Positions 54,163 through 61,301 of a stretch of DNA of 64,000 bases are shown in pieces. Each line of letters opens with the position of its first letter. Within the stretch, counting starts at the first letter, position 1. The DNA lies in contig OZ242373.1 of NCBI GenBank assembly GCA_965209065.1, positions 930,001 to 994,000 on the forward strand. Direction: 5' to 3'. The position numbers were made by a program, and so were the translations under genes. The notes beneath the pieces are model-generated. The model was not told the origin of the DNA. It was given only the letters and a program-made list of their open reading frames with translations, and ran no database searches. This DNA comes from CBDBUR01 sp965209065. Lineage in GTDB: Bacteria; Pseudomonadota; Alphaproteobacteria; JAPOUT01; G958296285.

Positions 54163-54426
54163 ATGAATGATCACGACCTTAAAATCTTAAATTTCTTTAA
54201 AGAAAACCATGTAGATGAATGGCTATCATTAAAAGAAATATCTAATGACAACAAAGACATTTCGGCTGAAGAAATTAAAAATATTTTAGAGAAATTAGCC
54301 AATGAAAATTTTTTAGAAGAAAAGCGCTATATTGTCACGGGACCACGTGTAATAGGCGAGGAGTTTGATGTATCAAAAAATACTACCCATTATCGTTACA
54401 ACTCCTCGTCACCCCCGCAAAGATAG
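54163..54426 (+). CDS. Small winged-helix-like protein
   Basis: 87 residues, very AT-rich. The pattern LKILNFFKENHVDEWLSLKEIS...IKNILEKLANENFLEEKRYIV looks like a winged-helix DNA-binding fold (helix, helix-turn-helix, wing). The last codons (SSSPPQR) are read from the repeat element that starts at 54404, so the original C-terminus may have been replaced. Possible -10 TATAAT at 54109-54114. Function unknown. Confidence 0.5.
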   Translation: MNDHDLKILNFFKENHVDEWLSLKEISNDNKDISAEEIKNILEKLANENFLEEKRYIVTGPRVIGEEFDVSKNTTHYRYNSSSPPQR

Positions 54427-54531
54427 GCTGTAGCCGTCCGAGAGCTGATTAGCGGGGGTCCAATTGAATCCACTCGTTAGTTTCCTTTGAGATAACCTGT
54501 TTAGATTCCCGCTTTCGCGGGAATGACGAGG
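54404..54531. repeat. Small inverted-terminal repeat element (MITE-like)
   Basis: 128 bp with terminal inverted repeats: cctcgtcacccccgc (54404-54418) and gcgggaatgacgagg (54517-54531). The right end contains a perfect hairpin ATTCCCGC-tttc-GCGGGAAT (54504-54523). Such GTCATTCCCGC-type palindromic elements are dispersed in many proteobacterial genomes. No transposase inside. Confidence 0.65.
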
Positions 54532-54567
54532 GGGTAGAGGATTGACATAAAATCTAGCTATAAATGA

Positions 54568-54867
54568 TTATTTAATATTTAGATGTTTAAAAATAGCAAA
54601 AATGTGTGGAGTGCCGCCGTCTTTAATACGGTTTCTCATTGCTTGAACGCTATCATAAGGGCGGTTTTCCCAAGCTTTCTCAAATCTTTTTTTTGAAATT
54701 TTTTGTTTCCTAGTGCCTTCAGGATGGTTAGTCTTGGGCTGGATGAACTCGCCCCTACCATTATCTACGACCTCATACCAAACAACCTTACGTGAGGTCA
54801 CCAACTCAAAGCGTTCGCCTTCATTATTCATAATTTTTTGCCAAACTTGATTGAAACTCTTACTCAT
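54568..54867 (-). CDS. Small hypothetical protein, AT-rich
   Basis: About 99 residues from the internal ATG (MSKSFNQVW, 54867), which overlaps the stop of the upstream gene in ATGA style; an upstream start at 54921 would overlap it further. Basic, soluble, with KVVWYEVVDNGRGEFIQP and KKRFEKAWENRPYDSV. No family recognised. First of three AT-rich minus-strand genes between the repeat element and the 23S gene, counted along the plus strand. Confidence 0.5.
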   Translation of the reverse strand: MSKSFNQVWQKIMNNEGERFELVTSRKVVWYEVVDNGRGEFIQPKTNHPEGTRKQKISKKRFEKAWENRPYDSVQAMRNRIKDGGTPHIFAIFKHLNIK

Positions 54868-55442
54868 TACCCTTCCTCTGTCAGATAACAATTTTTTAAA
54901 TACTCTAGCTCCTCCAACCAAGTATCTCCAAGTCCTTCAAACGCTTTAAGAAAATGCCCGCCTTGAACCGCTTTCTTAAAGAGAGCCTCTATCGCTTGCT
55001 TAGAGGGTATCCTTGTAAGCCGACTTTCGTTACCATTTTTGTAATAACATTCAGGCACGCCTTGTTTATTAGCCCAAAGAAAACTATAACCATACTGTTC
55101 GTTGCCAACATTAAACTCACATAACAAAAGATAAAGTCTTATACCTCCAAAACTAAACTCTTCTCCATCTTTTTCATCAATAAAAACTGAAGCAAGCACA
55201 TTCCTAATACCTCCAATACGACCACGAATATTTAATTCATAAGAACTTACTTCCTTTTCTTTTTGACAGCTAGAGCATTTTTCTTTTCGTCTGCTAAAAC
55301 CGCTTTCTTTTGCTAATTCTCTAGTTTTATGGTTTGCGTGTTGCCTTACAGAAAGCTCTAGCTCATCTGCAATACAATCATCGCATAACGCCTTTGGCGA
55401 CATTTTAATTAGCAAGGTTTTGACTTTGTCTTTTACTGTCAT
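54867..55442 (-). CDS. Hypothetical protein with two CxxC pairs
   Basis: 191 residues, AT-rich. Two Cys pairs, CDDC near residue 20 and CSSC near 57, with a helix-turn-helix-like stretch between (ADELELSVRQHANHKTRELAKESG), suggest a small zinc-binding or DNA-binding N-terminal domain. The rest (GGIRLYLLLCEFN...WLEELEYLKN) has no recognised domain. Its start overlaps the stop of the upstream gene by 4 bases, so the three genes form one transcription unit. Confidence 0.55.
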   Translation of the reverse strand: MTVKDKVKTLLIKMSPKALCDDCIADELELSVRQHANHKTRELAKESGFSRRKEKCSSCQKEKEVSSYELNIRGRIGGIRNVLASVFIDEKDGEEFSFGGIRLYLLLCEFNVGNEQYGYSFLWANKQGVPECYYKNGNESRLTRIPSKQAIEALFKKAVQGGHFLKAFEGLGDTWLEELEYLKNCYLTEEG

Positions 55443-55954
55443 TTTAATTCGACAACCCAGTTGCCGCCTTCATCTTTTACAGAATAACTATAGTGAAAAC
55501 TATTACAATACACAGAAAAAGAGCCATCCCACCCTTTCCACCAACTAACTTTTTCTAGAACATCGCATTTATAGCCATTCAGTCTAATAAGATATACAAT
55601 AGCATTTAATTGTTTTGGGGATGGAACATCACTAAAATTATCATTAGCTGTCTCAAAAAAAAATTTTCCAAATGGAACATTGGTGTCTTTTGTCCATTTC
55701 GCTATCAGAGGGGCTTTTTTCTCATCCTTTATATTTCTTTCCACTTCGCTTTTCTCATACCTTATTTTTCTTCCTTCTTCACTTTCGCCACCAAAGCCGC
55801 AATAAGCAACAACCAAAATAATTATTATTACAGGCAAAGCTTTAATTACGTCGGAAAATGAAGGGTCAGCAGTCCTTTTACGTCCACAATGAGGACACCC
55901 GCCTACTTTACTAGAAATTTCCTTGCCACATTCTTTACATTCTACAAGTGCCAT
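55439..55954 (-). CDS. Zinc-ribbon single-pass membrane protein
   Basis: About 171 residues from the ATG at 55954, where a canonical zinc ribbon starts (MALVECKECGKEISSKVGGCPHCG). A membrane helix (VIKALPVIIIILVVAYCGFG) follows near residue 50, and the rest is periplasmic or external. The zinc-ribbon-plus-helix plan is common in small proteins of unknown function in accessory regions. First gene of the AT-rich three-gene unit; it lies just downstream of the 23S rRNA gene in the same direction. Confidence 0.65.
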   Translation of the reverse strand: MALVECKECGKEISSKVGGCPHCGRKRTADPSFSDVIKALPVIIIILVVAYCGFGGESEEGRKIRYEKSEVERNIKDEKKAPLIAKWTKDTNVPFGKFFFETANDNFSDVPSPKQLNAIVYLIRLNGYKCDVLEKVSWWKGWDGSFSVYCNSFHYSYSVKDEGGNWVVELK

Positions 55955-56041
55955 CTTTATTTCCCCATTAGTTATAGAATGCCTTTGGTTATATTGGCTA
56001 TGCTCTAGCATTTCACCCTCTCCTTTTATTATAAGAAGATT

Positions 56042-56136
56042 CGTGAAGATATGTGATTTTTTTCCAACGACTTAATGTCTGACTTTCATTTTCTGTTCCT
56101 CTCGCCCCTCACATATAGATATTGAGGGTGAGAGCG
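56042..56136 (-). other. 23S rRNA 3' processing-stem arm
   Basis: The 3' flank of the 23S RNA is complementary to its 5' flank (60119-60225): the block with atgtgat and that with taatgtctga (56069-56083 against about 60153-60180) pair with their counterparts. This is the long RNase III-type stem that normally brackets 23S rRNA. Confidence 0.7.
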
Positions 56137-56250
56137 ATCAAATCAATCGGGCTATTAGTATCAGTCCGCTTCACGCATTGCTGCGCTTTCACTCCTGACC
56201 TATCAACGTGGTAGTCTACCACGGCCCTGATAGGGAAACCTAGTTTCAAG

Positions 56251-56292
<42 letters not shown>

Positions 56293-56344
56293 CATGTAGC
56301 TACTCTGCTATGCCGCTGGCGCGACAACAGATCCACCAGAGATG

Positions 56345-56376
<32 letters not shown>

Positions 56377-56475
56377 CTCCTTTCAAGTTTCCAACACCCA
56401 CGGCAGATAGGGACCGAACTGTCTCACGACGTTCTAAACCCAGCTCACGTACCACTTTAATTGGCGAACAGCCAA

Positions 56476-56532
<57 letters not shown>

Positions 56533-56561
56533 AACGCCGTCGATATGAACTCTTGGGCGTC

Positions 56562-56599
<38 letters not shown>

Positions 56600-57045
56600 T
56601 CGATGGCTCTTCCACTCGAAACCACCGGGTCACTATGACCGACTTTCGTCTCTGCTCGACCTGTCAGTCTCGCAGTCAGGCAGGCTTATGCCATTGCACT
56701 CTTAGGGCTGATTTCCGACCAGCCTGAGCCTACCTTCGCACGCCTCCGTTACTCTTTGGGAGGCGACCTCCCCAGTCAAACTACCCACCATGCAGTGTCC
56801 CAAGCCTAGTTTCATAGGCTGTGGTTAGACGCAAATATAATCAAGGGCGGTATCTCAAGGGCGGCTCCACAAAAGCTGACGCCTTTGCTTCGAAGCCTCC
56901 CGCCTATCCTGCACATGAACACACTCACGCCACTGCAAAGCTATAGTAAAGGTTCACGGGGTCTTTCCGTCTGACCGCAGGGTGCCCGCATCTTCACGGG
57001 CAATTCAATTTCGCTGAGTCGGTGTTGGAGACAGTGGGGAAGTCG

Positions 57046-57127
<82 letters not shown>

Positions 57128-57745
57128 TGGGGCTTCGGTTTAGTGCTTGCACACCACCCCTTAACCTTCCAGCACCGGGCAGGCGTCAGACCCTATACAT
57201 CGCCTTACGGCTTAGCAGAGCCCTATGTTTTTAGTAAACAGTCGCTACCCCCTGGTCTGTGCCCCCAGGACTTGCTTTCGCAGGAACTGGGCTCCCTTCT
57301 CGCTAACTTACGGGAGTAATTTGCCGAGTTCCTTCAACACCGTTCTCTCAAGCGCCTTAGTATGCTCTACCTGTCCACCTGTGTCGGTTTGGGGTACGGT
57401 CATATAGTGTGGGGGCTATTTCCTGGAACAGCGCACACCGCCCGTGCAATCCAATAAGCACAAACAATGATTGCTATCCGTCACCACCCACTGGTTGAGG
57501 AATATTAACCTCATTCCCATCGGCTACGGCTTTCGCCCTCGCCTTAGGGGCCGACTAACCCTGCGCAGACGAACTTAACGCAGGAAACCTTGGACTTTCG
57601 GCGAGAGGGATTCTCACCCTCTTTATCGCTACTCATGTCAGCATTCTCGCTTGTCATACCTCGAGGTGTCCTTACGGTTCACCCTTCAACGGCGTAGACA
57701 ACGCTCCGCTACCGCGCTTGATGGATCGGACTAAACACGAAATGT

Positions 57746-58084
57746 TTATTTTATATGGTCATACTCTCTTAAAGGATAATCATAATCCCTTAAACGATTA
57801 CGACATTTTTTCAATTCTTCTTCAGTAAAAAGGCTATGCCATTTTTCATTATCCCAAATATAAGCTTCAACTGTTAAATCGAGACGCTTTAATTCCCAGA
57901 GTTTTGTATAACCCTTACTAGGATTAGAAGCGTTTATAAGATGTCTAGCTGTTTCAACTCCTTTACTCTCGCTTAACATTTCTTCAAACCTACGAGGATT
58001 ATAATTTGCTTCTTTTTTCGTTTTGTTTGCTAATTCAAACAAACATCTTGTAAGTTCATTCTCTAGTTTTTCACGCTCTGTCAT
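57746..58084 (-). CDS. Small hypothetical protein, third gene of the 23S insert
   Basis: 112 residues, acidic/basic and soluble. A perfect AGGAGG lies just upstream of the ATG, so it is surely translated. The second half, GYTKLWELKRLDLTVEAYIWDNEKWHSLF...EELKKCRNRLRDYDY, resembles a small protein family of unknown function that I recall from proteobacteria; no function is assigned. Its stop codon directly abuts the closing stem of the insert, so the insert has no spare sequence on this side. Confidence 0.75.
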   Translation of the reverse strand: MTEREKLENELTRCLFELANKTKKEANYNPRRFEEMLSESKGVETARHLINASNPSKGYTKLWELKRLDLTVEAYIWDNEKWHSLFTEEELKKCRNRLRDYDYPLREYDHIK

Positions 58085-58130
58085 TTTTACCTCCTTTTTT
58101 GTAATTTTAATTCTTGGGTATTCCAGTAGC

Positions 58131-58508
58131 TTATTTTTTCGCTACCACAAAACCCCGCAACATAGATTCTAACATCTTAAACTTGAAATTGCCACTTTCA
58201 AATAGCTCTATCATTTGATTGTAGATTTTAATTTCTTTTGCTTCTATACGATAGCCATTCATATCTAAAAAAGCTTTTGCCGTTAAAAAAGCAACACGCT
58301 TATTGCCGTCAATGAAAGGGTGGTTAATCGCTAAACTCTCCATTAAAGCAGCAGCTTCTGCGATGATGTCATCATAGTATCCTGTCTGCGGGCGGGCGAC
58401 TGACGCCTCCAACGCCCCTTCATCACGGATACCATGCGAACCACCATAAAGCTCAATACCATAAAAATGAAGACTTTTGACATCCTCTACAGAAAGATAA
58501 TTTGCCAT
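58131..58508 (-). CDS. Doc-type (Fic fold) toxin
   Basis: 125 residues, the size of phage P1 Doc. The active-site motif HPFIDGNKR (residues 63-71) matches the Doc/Fic consensus; GIRDEGALEASVARPQTG at 26-43 is also typical of death-on-curing proteins. Doc phosphorylates EF-Tu and stops translation. It starts 12 bases after the antitoxin-like gene, in the usual antitoxin-toxin order. It lies inside the 23S rRNA gene. The catalytic residues look intact. Confidence 0.9.
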   Translation of the reverse strand: MANYLSVEDVKSLHFYGIELYGGSHGIRDEGALEASVARPQTGYYDDIIAEAAALMESLAINHPFIDGNKRVAFLTAKAFLDMNGYRIEAKEIKIYNQMIELFESGNFKFKMLESMLRGFVVAKK

Positions 58509-58520
58509 TTTGTTTTATTC

Positions 58521-58781
58521 TTATTTAGCTAATAAAGCGAGGAGAGTATCGAATCTATCGGTGCTATCCTTCAAAGATTCAAACACTTCTGGTCGCATTT
58601 TCTTTTTAGCTTCGCGCAGAATTTTTTCTCTTTTAGTTTCGCGCTCCACATAAAGAGTCATCGCATCGTCTAAGACGGCTTGAAATTGCCGTCCTTCACG
58701 CTTTGCAATAGTCCGCATTTTTTTCAATAATTGCGGGTTTGCTTGAGAAGCAAATTTCTCTTTTTGCTTTAGAGGTATCAT
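58521..58781 (-). CDS. Antitoxin-like partner of Doc
   Basis: 86 residues. N-terminal region with ribbon-helix-helix-like pattern (FASQANPQLLKKMRTIAKREGRQFQAVLDDAM), then a charged helix and a short C-terminal tail (TDRFDTLLALL) that could wrap the toxin. Not obviously Phd; more like RHH antitoxins found with some Doc toxins. It has its own promoter directly upstream and the mRNA would start at or next to the ATG. Confidence 0.75.
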   Translation of the reverse strand: MIPLKQKEKFASQANPQLLKKMRTIAKREGRQFQAVLDDAMTLYVERETKREKILREAKKKMRPEVFESLKDSTDRFDTLLALLAK

Positions 58782-58787
58782 GAGTTC

Positions 58788-58817
58788 ATTATATCAAGAA
58801 ACATCATGAAATATCAA
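58788..58817 (-). promoter_or_regulatory. Promoter of the toxin-antitoxin genes inside the 23S insert
   Basis: Minus strand TTGATA (58812-58817), an 18-bp spacer and TATAAT (58788-58793), ending six bases before the antitoxin ATG (58781). It implies a leaderless transcript independent of the rRNA promoter. Confidence 0.65.
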
Positions 58818-58848
58818 GTTATTTTTTGTTCATTTTTCATTCATCTCC

Positions 58849-58901
58849 GAGAGGGAAATAGAGGTTTTACCCCCTATTTCCTAAGGGGATAACCCCCTCT
58901 C
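58849..58901 (-). other. Strong hairpin at the 5' side of the 23S insert
   Basis: Outer arms gagaggg (58849-58855) and ccctctc (58895-58901); inner stem ggaaatag (58854-58861) with ctatttcc (58874-58881). It lies between the closing stem and the antitoxin promoter. It could help fold or cut the insert, or slow rRNA polymerase before the toxin-antitoxin genes. Confidence 0.5.
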
Positions 58902-60118
58902 AAAGATTTACATTTCGTGTCTAATCGAATCCATCAAGCGCCCGAAGCTTCGGTATATGGCTTAAGCCCCGTTACATTTTCGGCGCGGGACGACTTATTT
59001 AGATCAGTGAGCTGTTACGCTTTCTTTAAAGGATGGCTGCTTCTAAGCCAACCTCCTGACTGTCTTGGTCTTCCCACATCCTTTGCCACTTAGCCATAAT
59101 TTAGGGACCTTAGCTGTCGGTTAGGGCTGTTTCCCTTTCCACCACGGACCTTAGCACCCGTAGTGTGTCTGCCGCATATAGCTTTTCGGTATTCGGAGTT
59201 TGGTTAGGTTTGGTAAGACGGTGAGTCCCCCTAGCCCATCCAGTGCTCTACCCCCGAAAGCTTAACTGCGACGCTCTACCTAAATAGATTTCGCGGAGAA
59301 CCAGCTATCTCCGAGTTTGATTGGCCTTTCACCCCTAGCCACAGGTCATCCCCCCATTTTTCAACATAGGTGGGTTCGGTCCTCCAATACGTGTTACCGC
59401 ATCTTCAACCTGCCCATGGCTAGATCACTCGGTTTCGGGTCTAATTCAACGAACTGATGCGCCCTATTAAGACTCGCTTTCGCTACGCCTACACCTGACG
59501 GTTTAAGCTTGCTCGCTAAACTAACTCGCTGACCCATTATACAAAAGGTACGCCATTACCCATTAGCTACCCGAAGGTAGCCATTAAGGCTCTGACTGAT
59601 TGTGGGCATTCGGTTTCAGGATCTATTTCACTCCCCTCATCGGGGTTCTTTTCGCCTTTCCCTCACGGTACTGGTTCGCTATCGGTCGTCAAGGAGTACT
59701 TAGGCTTGGAGCGTGGTCGCCCCATGTTCAGACAGGATTTCACGTGTCCCGCCCTACTCAAATCTTTTTGTTATCGCTTTTGCATACGGGGCTTTCACCC
59801 TTTATAGCGCTCCTTTCCAGAGAGCTTCTGCTAGCGATAATAAAAAGCATTGGCCTGGTCCGCGTTCGCTCGCCACTACTAACGGAGTCTCGGTTGATGT
59901 CCTTTCCTCTAGGTACTTAGATGTTTCAGTTCCCTAGGTTTGCTTCATTAACCTATGTATTCAGTTAATGATAATCCTTAAATGGATTGGGTTTCCCCAT
60001 TCGGAGATCTGCGGGTCAGAGCCTATTTGCAGCTAACCGCAGCTTATCGCAGCATATTACGTCCTTCTTCGCCTCTTGACGCCAAGGCATTCACCAAATG
60101 CCCTTAAAGCACTTGACC

Positions 60119-60225
60119 GCTCTCAACCACAATATCTAAATATTGTGATTAACAACAGAACGATCAGACATTAAGTGTTGGTCAAAACCTGAGCTAACTC
60201 AGGTTTTGAATCACATATCTTCACG
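60119..60225 (-). other. 23S rRNA 5' processing-stem arm and leader
   Basis: The 5' flank of 23S pairs with the 3' flank (56042-56136). A small extra hairpin (acctgag-ctaa-ctcaggt, at 60187-60205) bulges from it. A weak TTGACA (minus strand, near 60226-60231) lies just upstream but no matching -10 was seen. Confidence 0.6.
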
Positions 60226-60290
60226 ATGTCAAACACAGCGAAAGTCCGCTGAGCGACTTGCCCCGTCATACATTTAAGTATTATTTCAAT

Positions 60291-60318
60291 GGAAAAGACC
60301 GCCTATAAAGGCGGTTAT
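60291..60318 (-). terminator. Terminator of secreted-protein gene B
   Basis: Minus strand: AACCGCC-tttata-GGCGGTC followed by TTTT. It separates the gene at 60378-60806 from the 23S gene downstream, showing that the 23S RNA must start from its own promoter after this point. Confidence 0.7.
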
Positions 60319-60377
60319 TCCTATAAAATGGGGACAGGCTTGGAGTGTGCCACAACCCGCACTGCTTGGCAATAACT

Positions 60378-60806
60378 TTATTGATGTATTTTGACGATAG
60401 GCGGGCAAAGACCTTTCTCTAGCTCATAAGCCGAAACGCGCTTGAAAGTAATGCCGAGCCTCTGGCAAACAAGCCGAATCTGATATTCAATCGTGCCTTC
60501 TTTATTGTCGGTATCATAAATGATAATCACGGGTTGCTTTTGGGGGCGGTGGATAAGGAAAAATAGCACCTGCTGGACGCTATCTAAAGTAGAGCGGTAA
60601 TAATCTAGCCTTGCTTCAATAACATATTTTTCGGTTTCAACATCGGCGCGCACAAGACGCTTAATGTGATTGAGCCGATAGGCGATTTTACTTTCCGCCT
60701 CACCCTGAAGGCAGTGCGCAAGCAAGCGGTTATAGTGGCGTTCGTTATGAAATGGGCTAGGACTCGCAAGCAGTGTAAAAGCGATGATGATGAAAAAGAG
60801 CTTGAT
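60378..60806 (-). CDS. Small secreted nuclease-like protein, paralogue B (ATC start proposed)
   Basis: About 142 residues after the proposed start at ATC 60806, which aligns with the ATA start of paralogue A; the frame is open to a TTG at 60848, but that codon lies inside the leader stem and would add residues absent from A. A signal peptide (KLFFIIIAFTLLAS) is followed by HNERHYNRLLAHCLQGEAES, ADVETEKYVIEARLD and QPVIIIYDTDNKEG. The E...D-x-E-T...E-A spacing resembles PD-(D/E)xK nuclease-like secreted proteins of gammaproteobacteria as I recall them; activity is unproven. Terminator at 60291-60318. Confidence 0.7.
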   Translation of the reverse strand: MKLFFIIIAFTLLASPSPFHNERHYNRLLAHCLQGEAESKIAYRLNHIKRLVRADVETEKYVIEARLDYYRSTLDSVQQVLFFLIHRPQKQPVIIIYDTDNKEGTIEYQIRLVCQRLGITFKRVSAYELEKGLCPPIVKIHQ

Positions 60807-60925
60807 TTTCTCCCCTATCAGCGCGTCCGCTGGTGATCGGGGAGTCAATACACCGCAAAGAATCGGCGACCATAATCTTTAAGCCCGAAGGCTCTGAACA
60901 TACATTATGGTTTCCCCGATCCTCA
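60807..60925 (-). promoter_or_regulatory. Structured leader RNA, copy B
   Basis: Minus strand: GATCGGGGA (60921-60913) pairs with TCCCCGATC (within 60844-60835) in 9 bp, enclosing CCATAAT...ATTATGG with an inner AGCC-TTCG-GGCT hairpin. The same CTCCCC can pair instead with GGGGAG at 60815-60810, the Shine-Dalgarno of gene B. A second hairpin, AGCG-gac-CGCT-like (60831-60820), lies between. Same plan as copies A and C. Confidence 0.6.
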
Positions 60926-61008
60926 ACAAATCGGAGCTTCCGTGTGGGAGTATTGACTTCCCCAAGCAGTAACGTCTTGACTGCTCGCCTTTATGCTATC
61001 ATATTTTG

Positions 61009-61140
61009 GAGGCATTGCGTGGCTAAGTCGTTATAGCGGCGCTCATTATGAAGCGGTCGCGCCCACGCGAGTGGGTCGCCCACAAGTGGGTCGCCCACAA
61101 GTGGGGTAGGCTACAAAATGATGATGAAAAAGAGCTTGGT
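61009..61140 (-). pseudogene. Truncated copy C of the secreted-protein gene
   Basis: Minus strand: the start region reads ACCAAGCTCTTTTTCATCATCATT then TAG, matching gene B at the signal peptide but with an early stop. After a tandem repeat, cataatgagcgccgctataacgacttagccacgcaatgcc matches B at the HNERHYNRLLAHC region, then the similarity ends at the promoter region of copy B. The Shine-Dalgarno is also weakened (AGGGAA for GGGGAG). Confidence 0.7.
61062..61107. repeat. 15-bp tandem repeat inside pseudogene C
   Basis: About three units of caagtgggtcgccca (cgagtgggtcgccca, caagtgggtcgccca, caagtgggg). The insertion of these units separates the signal-peptide part from the rest of the gene remnant. 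Confidence 0.8.
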
Positions 61141-61255
61141 GTTTTCCCTATCAGCGCGTCCGCTGAGTGATCGGGGAGTTAGTATGCTTGCACAGCAGCA
61201 ACTATGATTTTTAAGCCGTGAGGCTCTGAACATATATCATAGCCTCCCCGACCTT
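61141..61255 (-). promoter_or_regulatory. Structured leader RNA, copy C
   Basis: Minus strand: TCGGGGAG (61251-61244) pairs with CTCCCCGA (61178-61171), enclosing CTATGAT...ATCATAG (inner GCC-TCAC-GGC). It keeps the full leader although the gene behind it is broken. Its upstream sequence (about 61256-61300) is repeated before copy B (about 60975-61008), showing a tandem duplication of about 280 bp. Confidence 0.6.
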
Positions 61256-61265
61256 TAATAACATT

Positions 61266-61294
61266 TTGACTGCTCGCGCTTATGCTATCATATT
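61266..61294 (+). promoter_or_regulatory. Promoter of the phosphatase-like gene
   Basis: Plus strand TTGACT (61266-61271), 17-bp spacer, CATATT (61289-61294), seven bases before the ATG at 61302; this would give a leaderless mRNA. The same box is duplicated at about 60977-61006 without a gene behind it. Confidence 0.5.
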
Positions 61295-61301
61295 TTGAGT
61301 T

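Larger units (their letters stand above)
57715..58940 (-). other. 23S intervening sequence (helix 45) carrying a toxin-antitoxin module
   Basis: The insert sits where E. coli helix 45 has its loop (about nucleotide 1170). Its ends, 57715-57744 and 58911-58940, form a 30-bp stem with 26 Watson-Crick pairs and two G-U pairs, extending helix 45. Such stems in known intervening sequences are cut by RNase III, giving fragmented but functional 23S rRNA. The inside (about 1166 bases) is much more AT-rich than the rRNA and holds three genes in the rRNA sense direction. Confidence 0.9.

Noticed and set aside
56011..56136. 5S rRNA gene downstream of 23S
   Set aside because: I looked for 5S sequence in the space between 23S and the next gene; the roughly 100 bases are accounted for by the processing-stem arm.
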